NCBI RefSeq assembly: GCF_006739205.1
Contig: NZ_AP019720.1
Location: 124,001-188,000 of the forward strand
Length of the DNA stretch: 64,000 nucleotides
Direction: 5' to 3'
Source: Streptococcus mutans
GTDB lineage: Bacteria; Bacillota; Bacilli; Lactobacillales; Streptococcaceae
The translations under genes and the position numbers were made by a program. Shown one piece after another: positions 1 through 9,602 of this stretch (position 1 is its first letter; every line of letters starts with the position of its first letter). A model generated the notes under the pieces. It saw only the letters and a program-made list of their open reading frames with translations, had not been told where the DNA came from and made no database searches.

Positions 1-1
1 T

Positions 2-3000
2 GAGACCATCTTACCAATTGATTTTTATCAGGAGTTAAGAAGCAGATTAGTGACGAGTTTTGAAACAGCTGATATTAAGGCTGTTTTTGACATTGAAGTG
101 GAGAATGCTGAATTTTCTAACGAGCTTTTGCAGGCTTATTATCAGGAGGCTTTTAAGCAGCCGACTTGCAATAGTGCTAGTTTTAAAAGCTCTTTTTCGC
201 ACTTAACTGTTTCCTATACTGATGGGAAAGTTCTTATTTCAGCGCCGCAATTTGTCAATAATGATCATTTTCGAAAGAATCATTTACCTAATCTTGAAAA
301 GCAGTTTGAAGCGTTTGGGTTTGGGAAATTAAGTTTTGACATTGTATCTAATCAAAAAATGACAGAGGAAATAAAACATCATTTTGAATCCTCTCGTCAG
401 CAGCAAATTCAAAAGGCTAGTCAAGAAACGTTAGAAATTCAAAAATCATTAGAAGCTTCAATGCCGTCGCCTGAAGAAACGCCTAAATCCGTATCTAATT
501 TCAAAGAGCGAATCAAGGATCGGCAAGCAGCTTTTGAAAAGGCTGAGATTACGCCTATGGCTGAAATTGAAACTGAGGAAAATCGTATCACATTTGAAGG
601 GCTTGTTTTTGATGTGGAACGCAAGACAACAAGAACCGGACGTCATATCATCAATTTTAAAATGACGGATTATACCTCCAGTTTTCCGATGCAAAAGTGG
701 GCTAAGGATGATGAAGAATTAAAGAAATATGACATGATTTCTAAGGGTGCTTGGTTGCGCGTGCGTGGCAATATCGAGAATAATCCTTTTACAAAAGCCC
801 TAACCATGAATGTCCAAAATGTCAAGACCATTGTTCATAAAGAGCGTAAGGACTTAATGCCCCAAGGGGAAAAACGTGTTGAATTTCACGCTCATACCAA
901 TATGTCAACCATGGATGCTTTGCCAACAGTTGAGCAATTAGTGGCCAAGGCGGCTCAGTTTGGTCATCCTGCGGTTGCTATTACGGATCATGGCAATGTT
1001 CAGAGTTTCCCTCATGGCTATCATGCAGGTAAAAAGAATGGTATTAAGGTTCTCTTTGGCTTGGAGGCTAATCTTGTTGAGGACCGTGTACCTATTGTCT
1101 ACAATGAAGTTGACATGGATATGAATGAAGCGACCTATGTTGTTTTTGACGTGGAAACTACAGGACTTTCAGCCATCAATAATGATTTGATTCAGATTGC
1201 AGCTTCTAAGATGCATAAAGGAAATATTGTTGAGCAATTTGATGAGTTTATTGATCCCGGGCATCCGCTTAGTCAGTTTACAACCGATTTAACAGGGATC
1301 ACAGATCAGCATGTGAAAGGGGCTAAGCCCATTTTACAAGTATTGCAGGAATTTCAGTCCTTTTGTCAAGATACAGTTTTAGTTGCCCATAACGCCACTT
1401 TTGACGTTGGCTTTATGAATGCCAATTATGAAAGGCATGACCTGCCAAAGATTACGCAGCCAGTCATTGATACCTTGGAATTTGCACGAAATCTTTATCC
1501 AGAATACAAACGTCATGGTTTAGGTCCCTTGACTAAACGCTTTCAGGTATCGCTTGAGCACCACCACATGGCTAATTACGACGCTGAGGCAACTGGTCGT
1601 CTTCTCTTTATCTTTCTTAAAGAGGCGAAAGAAAAGCATGGGGTCAACAATCTTTTAGATCTTAATACTAAAATTGTTGATGATAATTCTTACAAGAAAG
1701 CTCGGGTAAAGCATGCAACCATTTATGTCCTGAATCAAAAAGGGTTGAAAAATTTATTTAAATTAGTCAGTCTATCCAATGTTACTTATTTTGCAGGTGT
1801 GGCTAGAATACCAAGAACGATTCTTGATCAGTATCGTGATGGCCTCTTACTGGGGACAGCCTGCTCTGATGGTGAAGTTTTTGATACGGTTCTCTCAAAA
1901 GGGGTTGAAGATGCTGTGGAGGTAGCCAAGTATTATGATTTTATTGAAGTCATGCCACCTGCTCTTTATGAACCTCTTCTTGCTCGTGAATTAATCAAAG
2001 ATGAAGCAGGAATTCAGCAAATTATTAAAGATCTTATTGAAGTTGGTCGTCGTTTAGATAAGCCTGTCTTGGCAACTGGTGATGTCCATTATCTGGAACC
2101 GGAAGACGAAATTTATCGTGAAATCATTGTTAGAAGTCTGGGACAGGGAGCTATGATTAATCGTCCTATTGGGCGTGGTGAAAATGCTCAGCCAGCTCCT
2201 CTGCCCAAGGCTCATTTTAGAACAACCAATGAGATGTTGGATGAATTTGCTTTTTTAGGCGAAGATTTAGCCCGTGACATTGTCATTAAAAATCCAAATG
2301 AGATGGTTGAGCGTTTTGAAGATGTTGAAGTTGTTAAAACAGACCTCTATACACCTTTTATTGAGAATTCTGAAGAAAAAGTCGCTGAGATGACTTATGA
2401 AAAGGCCTTTGAAATTTATGGCAATCCTCTTCCGGATATCATTGACTTGCGTATTGAAAAAGAGTTGACTTCCATTTTGGGGAATGGATTTGCGGTGATT
2501 TATCTGGCTTCACAGATGCTGGTAAATCGTTCTAATGAACGTGGTTATCTGGTTGGTTCTAGAGGTTCGGTTGGTTCTAGTTTTGTGGCAACCATGATTG
2601 GTATTACAGAAGTGAATCCTATGCCGCCACACTATATTTGTCCCAATCCAGACTGTAAACATTCTGAATTTATTACGGATGGTTCTGTGGGTTCAGGCTA
2701 TGATTTGCCTGATAAAATCTGTTCGGAATGCGGCACTCCGTACAAGAAAGATGGTCAGGATATTCCTTTTGAGACCTTCCTTGGTTTTGACGGAGACAAA
2801 GTTCCTGATATTGACTTAAACTTTTCAGGTGATGATCAGCCGAGTGCTCACTTAGATGTTCGTGATATTTTTGGTGAAGAATACGCCTTTCGTGCAGGAA
2901 CAGTTGGTACGGTTGCAGATAGAACGGCTTATGGCTTTGTCAAAGGCTACGAAAGAGATTATGGCAAGTTTTACCGCGATGCAGAAGTTGATAGGCTGGC

Positions 3001-4261
3001 GCAGGGTTCAGCCGGTGTCAAACGAACAACTGGACAGCACCCCGGTGGGATCGTTGTTATTCCAAACTATATGGATGTTTATGATTTTACACCTGTTCAG
3101 TATCCTGCGGATGATTTAACAGCCGAATGGCAAACAACCCACTTTAACTTCCATGATATTGATGAAAATGTTCTTAAACTTGATGTGCTTGGTCATGATG
3201 ATCCCACCATGATTCGCAAGCTGCAGGATTTGTCTGGTATTGATCCAAAAACAATTCCTGCTGACGATCCAGAAGTTATGAAACTGTTTTCAGGAACAGA
3301 AGTCTTGGGAGTTACTGAGGAAGAGATTGGAACACCGACTGGAATGCTAGGAATTCCTGAATTTGGAACCAACTTTGTTCGTGGAATGGTGGATGAGACC
3401 CATCCAACGACATTTGCGGAGCTTTTACAATTATCAGGACTTTCACATGGTACAGATGTGTGGTTGGGCAATGCACAGGATCTCATCAAACAAGGCATTG
3501 CAACGCTGTCAACGGTTATTGGTTGTCGTGATGATATTATGGTTTATCTTATGCACGCTGGTTTAGAACCTAAGATGGCCTTTACTATTATGGAGCGTGT
3601 ACGTAAAGGGGCTTGGCTGAAGATTTCGGAGGAAGAGCGAAACGGGTATATCTCAGCCATGCGTGAGAATAATGTGCCGGATTGGTATATTGAATCCTGC
3701 GGAAAAATTAAATACATGTTTCCTAAAGCCCATGCGGCGGCTTATGTCTTGATGGCTCTTCGTGTTGCTTATTTTAAGGTGCATCACCCAATTTATTATT
3801 ACTGTGCTTATTTCTCTATTCGTGCCAAGGCTTTTGAATTAAAGACAATGAGTGCTGGTTTGGATGCTGTTAAGGCACGCATGGCTGATATTAGTCAAAA
3901 GAGAAAAATCAACCAAGCTTCAAATGTTGAGATTGATCTTTTTACAACCTTAGAAATTGTCAATGAAATGTTGGAGAGAGGTTTCAAATTTGGACAGCTG
4001 GACTTGTATCGCAGTGATGCCACTGAATTTATCATTGATGGCGATACATTGATACCTCCTTTTGTGGCTTTGGAAGGTTTGGGCGAAAATGTTGCCAAAC
4101 AAATCGTAAAAGCACGTAATGAAGGAGAGTTTCTTTCTAAGACAGAACTGCGTAAACGCGGCGGTTTGTCATCAACTTTGGTTGAAAAGATGAGCGATAT
4201 GGGAATTTTAGGCAGTATGCCTGAAGATAATCAATTGTCACTTTTTGATGATTTCTTTTAA
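2..4261 (+). CDS. polC: DNA polymerase III alpha subunit, Gram-positive PolC type (5' end outside window)
   Basis: Replicative polymerase with built-in 3'-5' proofreading. The frame is open to the left edge, so the GTG at 50 is not the start; about 1419 residues are visible of a protein usually near 1465. Domains in order: OB fold near nt 590-850; PHP domain at about nt 875 (EFHAHTNMS); an exonuclease inserted at about nt 1137 with DVETTGL, which is diagnostic of PolC rather than DnaE; a zinc-binding Cys cluster at nt 2639-2740 (CPNPDC, CSECG); and the polymerase palm with PDIDLNFSG near nt 2810. The C-terminus ends in a QLSLF-like stretch ([10 protein letters not shown]), as expected for sliding-clamp binding. 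Followed by a strong terminator. Confidence 0.97.
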   Translation, partial: ETILPIDFYQELRSRLVTSFETADIKAVFDIEVENAEFSNELLQAYYQEAFKQPTCNSASFKSSFSHLTVSYTDGKVLISAPQFVNNDHFRKNHLPNLEKQFEAFGFGKLSFDIVSNQKMTEEIKHHFESSRQQQIQKASQETLEIQKSLEASMPSPEETPKSVSNFKERIKDRQAAFEKAEITPMAEIETEENRITFEGLVFDVERKTTRTGRHIINFKMTDYTSSFPMQKWAKDDEELKKYDMISKGAWLRVRGNIENNPFTKALTMNVQNVKTIVHKERKDLMPQGEKRVEFHAHTNMSTMDALPTVEQLVAKAAQFGHPAVAITDHGNVQSFPHGYHAGKKNGIKVLFGLEANLVEDRVPIVYNEVDMDMNEATYVVFDVETTGLSAINNDLIQIAASKMHKGNIVEQFDEFIDPGHPLSQFTTDLTGITDQHVKGAKPILQVLQEFQSFCQDTVLVAHNATFDVGFMNANYERHDLPKITQPVIDTLEFARNLYPEYKRHGLGPLTKRFQVSLEHHHMANYDAEATGRLLFIFLKEAKEKHGVNNLLDLNTKIVDDNSYKKARVKHATIYVLNQKGLKNLFKLVSLSNVTYFAGVARIPRTILDQYRDGLLLGTACSDGEVFDTVLSKGVEDAVEVAKYYDFIEVMPPALYEPLLARELIKDEAGIQQIIKDLIEVGRRLDKPVLATGDVHYLEPEDEIYREIIVRSLGQGAMINRPIGRGENAQPAPLPKAHFRTTNEMLDEFAFLGEDLARDIVIKNPNEMVERFEDVEVVKTDLYTPFIENSEEKVAEMTYEKAFEIYGNPLPDIIDLRIEKELTSILGNGFAVIYLASQMLVNRSNERGYLVGSRGSVGSSFVATMIGITEVNPMPPHYICPNPDCKHSEFITDGSVGSGYDLPDKICSECGTPYKKDGQDIPFETFLGFDGDKVPDIDLNFSGDDQPSAHLDVRDIFGEEYAFRAGTVGTVADRTAYGFVKGYERDYGKFYRDAEVDRLAQGSAGVKRTTGQHPGGIVVIPNYMDVYDFTPVQYPADDLTAEWQTTHFNFHDIDENVLKLDVLGHDDPTMIRKLQDLSGIDPKTIPADDPEVMKLFSGTEVLGVTEEEIGTPTGMLGIPEFGTNFVRGMVDETHPTTFAELLQLSGLSHGTDVWLGNAQDLIKQGIATLSTVIGCRDDIMVYLMHAGLEPKMAFTIMERVRKGAWLKISEEERNGYISAMRENNVPDWYIESCGKIKYMFPKAHAAAYVLMALRVAYFKVHHPIYYYCAYFSIRAKAFELKTMSAGLDAVKARMADISQKRKINQASNVEIDLFTTLEIVNEMLERGFKFGQLDLYRSDATEFIIDGDTLIPPFVALEGLGENVAKQIVKARNEGEFLSKTELRKRGGLSSTLVEKMSDMGILGSMPEDNQLSLFDDFF

Positions 4262-4272
4262 TGTGATAGGAG

Positions 4273-4305
4273 GTTAGGATAAATTTTTTTATCCTAACTT
4301 TTATT
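4273..4305 (+). terminator. Rho-independent terminator of polC
   Basis: A perfect 11-bp stem (4273-4283 with 4288-4298) closes a TTTT loop and is followed by a T-rich tract. It lies 12 bases after the polC stop. Confidence 0.9.
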
Positions 4306-4423
4306 TTATTAAAACAGTAGATTTGTTCGGCAACTAATGCTTCTTTTTTATTGCTTTCCTTAAGTCGAGGGCGGAGAGTAATAGTTCAGTGGACTGTTTT
4401 ACAGCTTAATTAAAACATTTTTC

Positions 4424-4452
4424 TTGAAAATAACACTAATTAGTAGTAAAAT
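4424..4452 (+). promoter_or_regulatory. Promoter and palindromic operator of the MarR gene
   Basis: TTGAAA (4424-4429) and TAAAAT (4447-4452) are separated by exactly 17 bp. A perfect palindrome, ACTAATTAGT (4435-4444), fills the spacer and ends two bases before the -10 box. This suggests autorepression by the MarR protein encoded just downstream. The position also places transcription start near 4459, which rules out the ATG at 4464 as a translated start. Confidence 0.75.
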
Positions 4453-4484
4453 AAAAAGAGGTAATGGTCATAGAGAGGAGTTGT

Positions 4485-4913
4485 ATGGGTGATTTAGATA
4501 AGAATCCTGCAGTTAAAGCTATGGTTGTTTTTCGCAAGGCTATGCGAACAATTGATGCGCAAGTTGCTCCAAGCTATAAAAACAATGGTTTAACACAAAC
4601 CCAGTTTGCCGTTTTGGATGTTCTTTATGCTAAAGGAGAGATGACCATCAGTCGTTTGATTGCTTCTATACTGGCGACGTCTGGCAATATGACGGTTGTG
4701 ATTAAAAATATGGAACGTAATGGTTGGATTTACCGGAGCCCAAATCCAGATGACAGACGTGCCTCGGTTGTTGGTCTGACGGAAGTTGGCAAACAATTGA
4801 TTCAAAAAGCTTTGCCTGATCATATTGCTATGGTAGAATCTGCTTTTTCTGTAATGACAGAAGAGGAGCAGTTAGTCCTAATAGATCTGTTGAAAAAGTT
4901 TAAATCTCTTTAA
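4485..4913 (+). CDS. MarR-family transcriptional regulator
   Basis: Winged-helix repressor of 142 residues. The central part holds the MarR HTH (TISRLIASILATSGNMTVVI) and the wing DRRASVVGLTEVGKQL, the family signature DxR(x)xxxxLTxxG. I chose ATG 4485 because GAGGAG lies five bases upstream and the promoter excludes ATG 4464. The next gene encodes an FMN reductase and carries a matching operator, so MarR probably controls itself and that enzyme, perhaps in response to electrophilic or quinone-like compounds (inference). The ligand is unknown. Confidence 0.88.
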   Translation: MGDLDKNPAVKAMVVFRKAMRTIDAQVAPSYKNNGLTQTQFAVLDVLYAKGEMTISRLIASILATSGNMTVVIKNMERNGWIYRSPNPDDRRASVVGLTEVGKQLIQKALPDHIAMVESAFSVMTEEEQLVLIDLLKKFKSL

Positions 4914-4954
4914 AAAGGAGCAGGTTTTAGTTAGCAATAGTTTAATTATATATT

Positions 4955-4972
4955 ACTATTTAGTGATAAAAT
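4955..4972 (+). promoter_or_regulatory. Operator and -10 box of the FMN reductase gene
   Basis: ACTATTTAGT (4955-4964) is an ACTA-TAGT inverted repeat ending two bases before TAAAAT (4967-4972), the same arrangement as at the MarR promoter. The -35 region is poor. Confidence 0.6.
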
Positions 4973-4982
4973 TATTTAATAA

Positions 4983-5546
<564 letters not shown>

Positions 5547-5662
5547 GCAAAAGGTATTCTTTAAAGATTTGAATGGAATAGAGCTATTTCGTTTATCTTT
5601 TGTGAGGCCGCAAGTTCATCTTGTTTAACTCAAGTCACGTCTGCGGTTTGCTGTCTGGTACT

Positions 5663-5716
5663 AAAAGAACACTTGAAGTTCATTCTTAACAATGAGCTTC
5701 AAGTGTTCTTTTTGTG
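5663..5716 (+). terminator. Very long terminator hairpin
   Basis: About 22 bp of nearly perfect stem (5663-5684 with 5691-5712, one G-T pair) around a CTTAAC loop, then more T. It ends the FMN reductase transcript. The rest of the 408-base gap holds a weaker GCCGCA/TGCGG repeat (about 5607-5645) and the dehydrogenase promoter. Confidence 0.88.
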
Positions 5717-5889
5717 TCTTAACTTTTTTATGTGAATGAAAATGTAAGAGAATTCTTTTTGATAGTTGCTTTTTTTAGTTTTCAAATGACTGTTATAGTG
5801 GGATTCTTATCTGTTACAAAAGTTTGTGAATAAAATAATTTGTGACTACTAAAACCCTTTTCTATAGCTGTAGAAAGCGGTTCAAATTC

Positions 5890-5918
5890 TTGCACTTTGT
5901 GAAAAAATAAGCTACTAT
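5890..5918 (+). promoter_or_regulatory. Promoter of the acetoin/pyruvate dehydrogenase operon
   Basis: TTGCAC (5890-5895), a 17-bp spacer and TACTAT (5913-5918). Three copies of TTTGTGA lie at about 5824, 5842 and 5897. Each is a half of the Rex operator (TTGTGAA-N4-TTCACAA), but no full inverted site is present, so redox control here is only a suggestion. Transcription would start near 5925, which excludes the ATG at 5922. Confidence 0.65.
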
Positions 5919-5954
5919 AAAATGGCAAGAAAAATTTTGGAGGTCATTATAGCA

Positions 5955-6917
5955 ATGTTATCTAAAAAACAATATTTGGATATGTTTTTAAAAATGCAGC
6001 GTATCCGTGATGTCGATACAAAACTCAATAAATTAGTTCGTCGTGGTTTCGTACAAGGTATGACACACTTTTCAGTAGGAGAAGAGGCGGCTTCGGTTGG
6101 TGCGATTCAAGGCTTGACTGATCAGGATATTATCTTTTCAAATCACCGTGGACATGGTCAAACCATTGCAAAAGGGATTGACATTCCTGCTATGTTTGCA
6201 GAATTAGCCGGTAAGGCAACGGGTTCTTCAAAAGGTCGTGGTGGTTCTATGCACTTGGCAAATCTTGAAAAAGGAAACTATGGGACCAATGGTATTGTTG
6301 GCGGGGGTTATGCCTTAGCAGTCGGTGCTGCTTTGACACAGCAATATGACAATACGGGAAATATTGTTGTCGCCTTTTCAGGAGACTCGGCAACTAATGA
6401 AGGCTCTTTCCATGAGTCTGTTAATTTGGCAGCTGTCTGGAATTTACCGGTTATCTTCTTTATTATTAATAATCGTTATGGTATCTCAACAGATATCAAT
6501 TATTCGACTAAGATTTCACATCTTTATTTACGTGCTGATGCTTATGGTATTCCTGGACATTATGTTGAAGATGGTAATGATGTCATTGCAGTTTATGAAA
6601 AAATGCAGGAAGTCATTGATTATGTGCGTTCAGGAAATGGGCCAGCTCTTGTTGAAGTGGAATCTTATCGTTGGTTCGGACATTCTACTGCTGATGCAGG
6701 AGCTTACCGTACAAAAGAAGAAGTAGATGCTTGGAAAGCTAAAGATCCTCTCAAGAAATACCGCACTTATCTAACGGAAAATAAGATTGCAACAGATGAG
6801 GAACTTGATACGATTGAAAAAGAAGTCGCACAGGAAATTGAGGATGCAGTGAAATTTGCCCAAGATAGCCCTGAACCAGAGCTTTCTGTAGCTTTTGAAG
6901 ATGTTTGGGTAGATTAG
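5955..6917 (+). CDS. acoA: Acetoin/pyruvate dehydrogenase complex E1 alpha (TPP-dependent)
   Basis: E1 alpha chain of 320 residues. With E1 beta it decarboxylates the oxo substrate on thiamine diphosphate and acetylates the lipoyl group of E2. The TPP/Mg motif begins GDSATNEGSF near residue 143 and ends with NN near 170, and the phosphorylation-loop-like YRWFGHSTAD lies near 235. Start at ATG 5955, 11 bases after GGAGG; the longer frame begins at the predicted transcription start. S. mutans annotations call this set adhABCD (acetoin dehydrogenase), but the family cannot be separated from pyruvate dehydrogenase by sequence alone, so the substrate is open. Confidence 0.9.
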   Translation: MLSKKQYLDMFLKMQRIRDVDTKLNKLVRRGFVQGMTHFSVGEEAASVGAIQGLTDQDIIFSNHRGHGQTIAKGIDIPAMFAELAGKATGSSKGRGGSMHLANLEKGNYGTNGIVGGGYALAVGAALTQQYDNTGNIVVAFSGDSATNEGSFHESVNLAAVWNLPVIFFIINNRYGISTDINYSTKISHLYLRADAYGIPGHYVEDGNDVIAVYEKMQEVIDYVRSGNGPALVEVESYRWFGHSTADAGAYRTKEEVDAWKAKDPLKKYRTYLTENKIATDEELDTIEKEVAQEIEDAVKFAQDSPEPELSVAFEDVWVD

Positions 6918-6967
6918 CTAGATCAAGAAAAGTCTTGTTATTTTGTGTAAAACTTCATATATTATGC

Positions 6968-7004
6968 CTTGTCAGAGCGATTGACATGCTGATAAATTGA
7001 CAAG
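6968..7004 (+). other. Inverted repeat between acoA and acoB
   Basis: CTTGTCA (6968-6974) pairs with TGACAAG (6998-7004). There is no T-tract, so it is more likely an RNA processing or stability element than a terminator. The 149-base gap is wide for genes of one complex. Confidence 0.4.
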
Positions 7005-7066
7005 CGAGAAATGCAGTCGTTTTCTGATGCTTTTAGGGTTTCATTAAAATGAGGAGAAAGAGATAT

Positions 7067-8062
7067 ATGTCAGAAACAAAAGTAGTAGCCTTACGGGAAG
7101 CTATCAATCTTGCTATGAGCGAGGAAATGCGTAAGGACGAAAAAATTATTTTGATGGGTGAAGATGTCGGTATTTATGGTGGTGACTTTGGAACTTCTGT
7201 TGGTATGCTGGCTGAATTTGGTGAAAAGCGTGTTAAAGATACCCCTATTTCAGAAGCAGCTATTGCAGGATCTGCAGTAGGTGCCGCTCAAACTGGACTT
7301 CGTCCTATTGTTGATTTGACCTTTATGGACTTTGTGACTATTGCCATGGATGCTATTGTTAATCAAGGTGCTAAAGCCAATTATATGTTTGGCGGCGGAC
7401 TTAAAACGCCTGTAACCTTTCGTGTGGCCTCAGGCTCAGGTATCGGCTCAGCAGCGCAGCATTCTCAGTCACTAGAAGCTTGGTTAACTCATATTCCGGG
7501 AATCAAGGTGGTTGCGCCTGGCACAGTCAATGATGCTAAAGCCTTGCTCAAATCTGCTATTCGTGATAATAATATCGTTATTTTCATGGAACCAAAAGCG
7601 CTTTATGGCAAAAAAGAAGAGGTCAATTTAGATCCTGATTTTTATATTCCGCTTGGTAAAGGCGAAATTAAGCGCGAGGGAACAGATGTTACCATTGTGT
7701 CTTATGGTCGTATGCTGGAACGCGTTCTCAAAGCCGCTGAGGAAGTGGCGGCTGAAGATATCAGTGTTGAAGTTGTTGACCCGCGTACCCTTATTCCGCT
7801 TGATAAAGACTTAATTATTAATTCTGTGAAAAAGACGGGTAAGGTTATCCTAGTCAATGATGCTTATAAAACAGGTGGTTTCATTGGTGAAATAGCATCA
7901 GTGATCACTGAAAGCGAAGCCTTTGATTATTTAGATGCCCCGGTGCTTCGTCTCGCTTCTGAGGATGTGCCTGTTCCCTATTCTCATGTTCTTGAAACAG
8001 CCATTTTACCAGATGTAGCAAAAATTAAAGAAGCTATCTATAAACAAGTCAGGAAAAGATAG
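7067..8062 (+). CDS. acoB: Acetoin/pyruvate dehydrogenase complex E1 beta
   Basis: E1 beta chain of 331 residues, the partner that completes the TPP site with E1 alpha. Family landmarks: GEDVGIYGG near residue 28, RVKDTPISEAAIAGSAVGAA near 55, and a transketolase C-terminal domain with VVDPRTLIPLD near 238. ATG 7067 is preferred over ATG 7049 because the GAGGAG ribosome site overlaps the upstream ATG and would serve 7067. Second gene of the operon. Confidence 0.92.
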   Translation: MSETKVVALREAINLAMSEEMRKDEKIILMGEDVGIYGGDFGTSVGMLAEFGEKRVKDTPISEAAIAGSAVGAAQTGLRPIVDLTFMDFVTIAMDAIVNQGAKANYMFGGGLKTPVTFRVASGSGIGSAAQHSQSLEAWLTHIPGIKVVAPGTVNDAKALLKSAIRDNNIVIFMEPKALYGKKEEVNLDPDFYIPLGKGEIKREGTDVTIVSYGRMLERVLKAAEEVAAEDISVEVVDPRTLIPLDKDLIINSVKKTGKVILVNDAYKTGGFIGEIASVITESEAFDYLDAPVLRLASEDVPVPYSHVLETAILPDVAKIKEAIYKQVRKR

Positions 8063-8161
8063 GCAATTAAAGGTGAATAGATGAGAATGAGAAAGATTAG
8101 ATGTTTACGCTAGGCAAGCTGAACTTTTGTTCTTTCTCAGCTTTAAAAGGAAGGAAATGAA

Positions 8162-9529
8162 ATGGCAGTCGAAATTATTATGCCTAAACTTGGTGTTGAT
8201 ATGCAGGAAGGCGAAATCATCGAGTGGAAAAAACAAGAAGGTGATGAGGTCAAAGAAGGGGAGATCCTCCTTGAGATTATGTCTGACAAGACCAATATGG
8301 AAATCGAAGCTGAGGATTCAGGTGTCCTGCTTAAGATTGTTAAAGGAAATGGTCAAGTTGTTCCTGTAACTGAGGTCATTGGTTATATTGGTCAAGCAGG
8401 TGAAGTTCTTGAAATAGCTGATGTTCCTGCAAGTACAGTTCCTAAAGAAAATAGTGCAGCACCTGCTGAAAAAACAAAAGCAATGTCTTCTCCGACAGTT
8501 GCAGCAGCCCCTCAAGGAAAGATTCGAGCAACACCAGCAGCTCGTAAGGCGGCTCGTGATCTAGGAGTTAACCTGAATCAGGTTTCAGGGACAGGCGCTA
8601 AAGGCCGTGTTCACAAGGAAGATGTTGAAAGCTTTAAAGCAGCTCAGCCTAAAGCAACACCATTAGCTAGGAAAATTGCTATAGATAAAGGTATTGATCT
8701 AGCCAGTGTCTCAGGAACAGGTTTTGGCGGCAAAATTATCAAGGAAGATATTTTAAATCTGTTTGAGGCAGCTCAGCCTGTTAAAGATGTGTCAGATCCT
8801 GCTAAAGAAGCAGCTGCCTTACCAGAGGGTGTTGAAGTCATTAAGATGTCTGCCATGCGTAAGGCAGTGGCTAAAAGCATGGTCAATTCTTATCTGACAG
8901 CTCCAACTTTTACTCTCAATTATGACATTGACATGACTGAGATGATTGCGTTGCGTAAAAAGTTAATTGATCCTATCATGGAAAAAACAGGTTTTAAAGT
9001 TAGCTTCACAGATTTGATTGGTCTGGCGGTCGTAAAAACCTTAATGAAACCAGAACATCGTTACCTCAATGCTTCACTCATTAATGACGCGACTGAGATT
9101 GAACTTCATCAATTTGTTAACCTTGGTATCGCCGTTGGACTTGATGAAGGACTGTTAGTACCTGTTGTTCATGGTGCAGATAAGATGAGCTTGTCAGATT
9201 TTGTTGTAGCTTCAAAGGATGTCATTAAGAAAGCTCAGATCGGTAAATTAAAAGCCACTGAAATGTCTGGTTCAACCTTTTCCATTACAAACTTGGGGAT
9301 GTTTGGCACTAAGACTTTCAACCCCATTATCAATCAGCCAAATTCGGCTATTTTGGGTGTAGGAGCAACTATCCAAACGCCAACTGTTGTGGATGGTGAA
9401 ATTAAGATTCGTCCAATCATGGCACTGTGCTTGACCATCGATCACCGCTTGGTTGATGGCATGAACGGCGCTAAGTTCATGGTTGATCTTAAAAAACTGA
9501 TGGAAAATCCATTTACATTATTAATTTGA
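8162..9529 (+). CDS. acoC: Dihydrolipoamide acetyltransferase E2, one lipoyl domain and two E1/E3-binding domains
   Basis: Core E2 of 455 residues. Residues 1-80 are a lipoyl domain with the lipoylated lysine in SDKTNM (K43). A Pro/Ala linker is followed by two peripheral-subunit-binding domains in tandem, at about 121-157 (ATPAARKAARDLGV ... GRVHKEDV) and 167-203 (ATPLARKIAIDKGI ... GKIIKEDI). The catalytic domain ends with DHRLVDG, its His near residue 427. Most E2 chains carry a single binding domain. The lipoyl DNA is almost identical to that of the next gene. AAGGAAATGAA precedes the ATG. Confidence 0.92.
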   Translation: MAVEIIMPKLGVDMQEGEIIEWKKQEGDEVKEGEILLEIMSDKTNMEIEAEDSGVLLKIVKGNGQVVPVTEVIGYIGQAGEVLEIADVPASTVPKENSAAPAEKTKAMSSPTVAAAPQGKIRATPAARKAARDLGVNLNQVSGTGAKGRVHKEDVESFKAAQPKATPLARKIAIDKGIDLASVSGTGFGGKIIKEDILNLFEAAQPVKDVSDPAKEAAALPEGVEVIKMSAMRKAVAKSMVNSYLTAPTFTLNYDIDMTEMIALRKKLIDPIMEKTGFKVSFTDLIGLAVVKTLMKPEHRYLNASLINDATEIELHQFVNLGIAVGLDEGLLVPVVHGADKMSLSDFVVASKDVIKKAQIGKLKATEMSGSTFSITNLGMFGTKTFNPIINQPNSAILGVGATIQTPTVVDGEIKIRPIMALCLTIDHRLVDGMNGAKFMVDLKKLMENPFTLLI

Positions 9530-9602
9530 GGTTTATGTCAACTGTTGACAGATACATTTGGTTGTCTTATAAATAAAGTTAGAAACTAAAAAGGAGAAGA
9601 GA

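Noticed and set aside
458-694. Minus-strand frames inside polC
   Set aside because: They are shadows of the polC coding frame, with no start signals.
5860-5885. Possible CcpA (cre) site before acoA around GAAAGCGGTTCA
   Set aside because: Only the core fits; at least three consensus positions fail.
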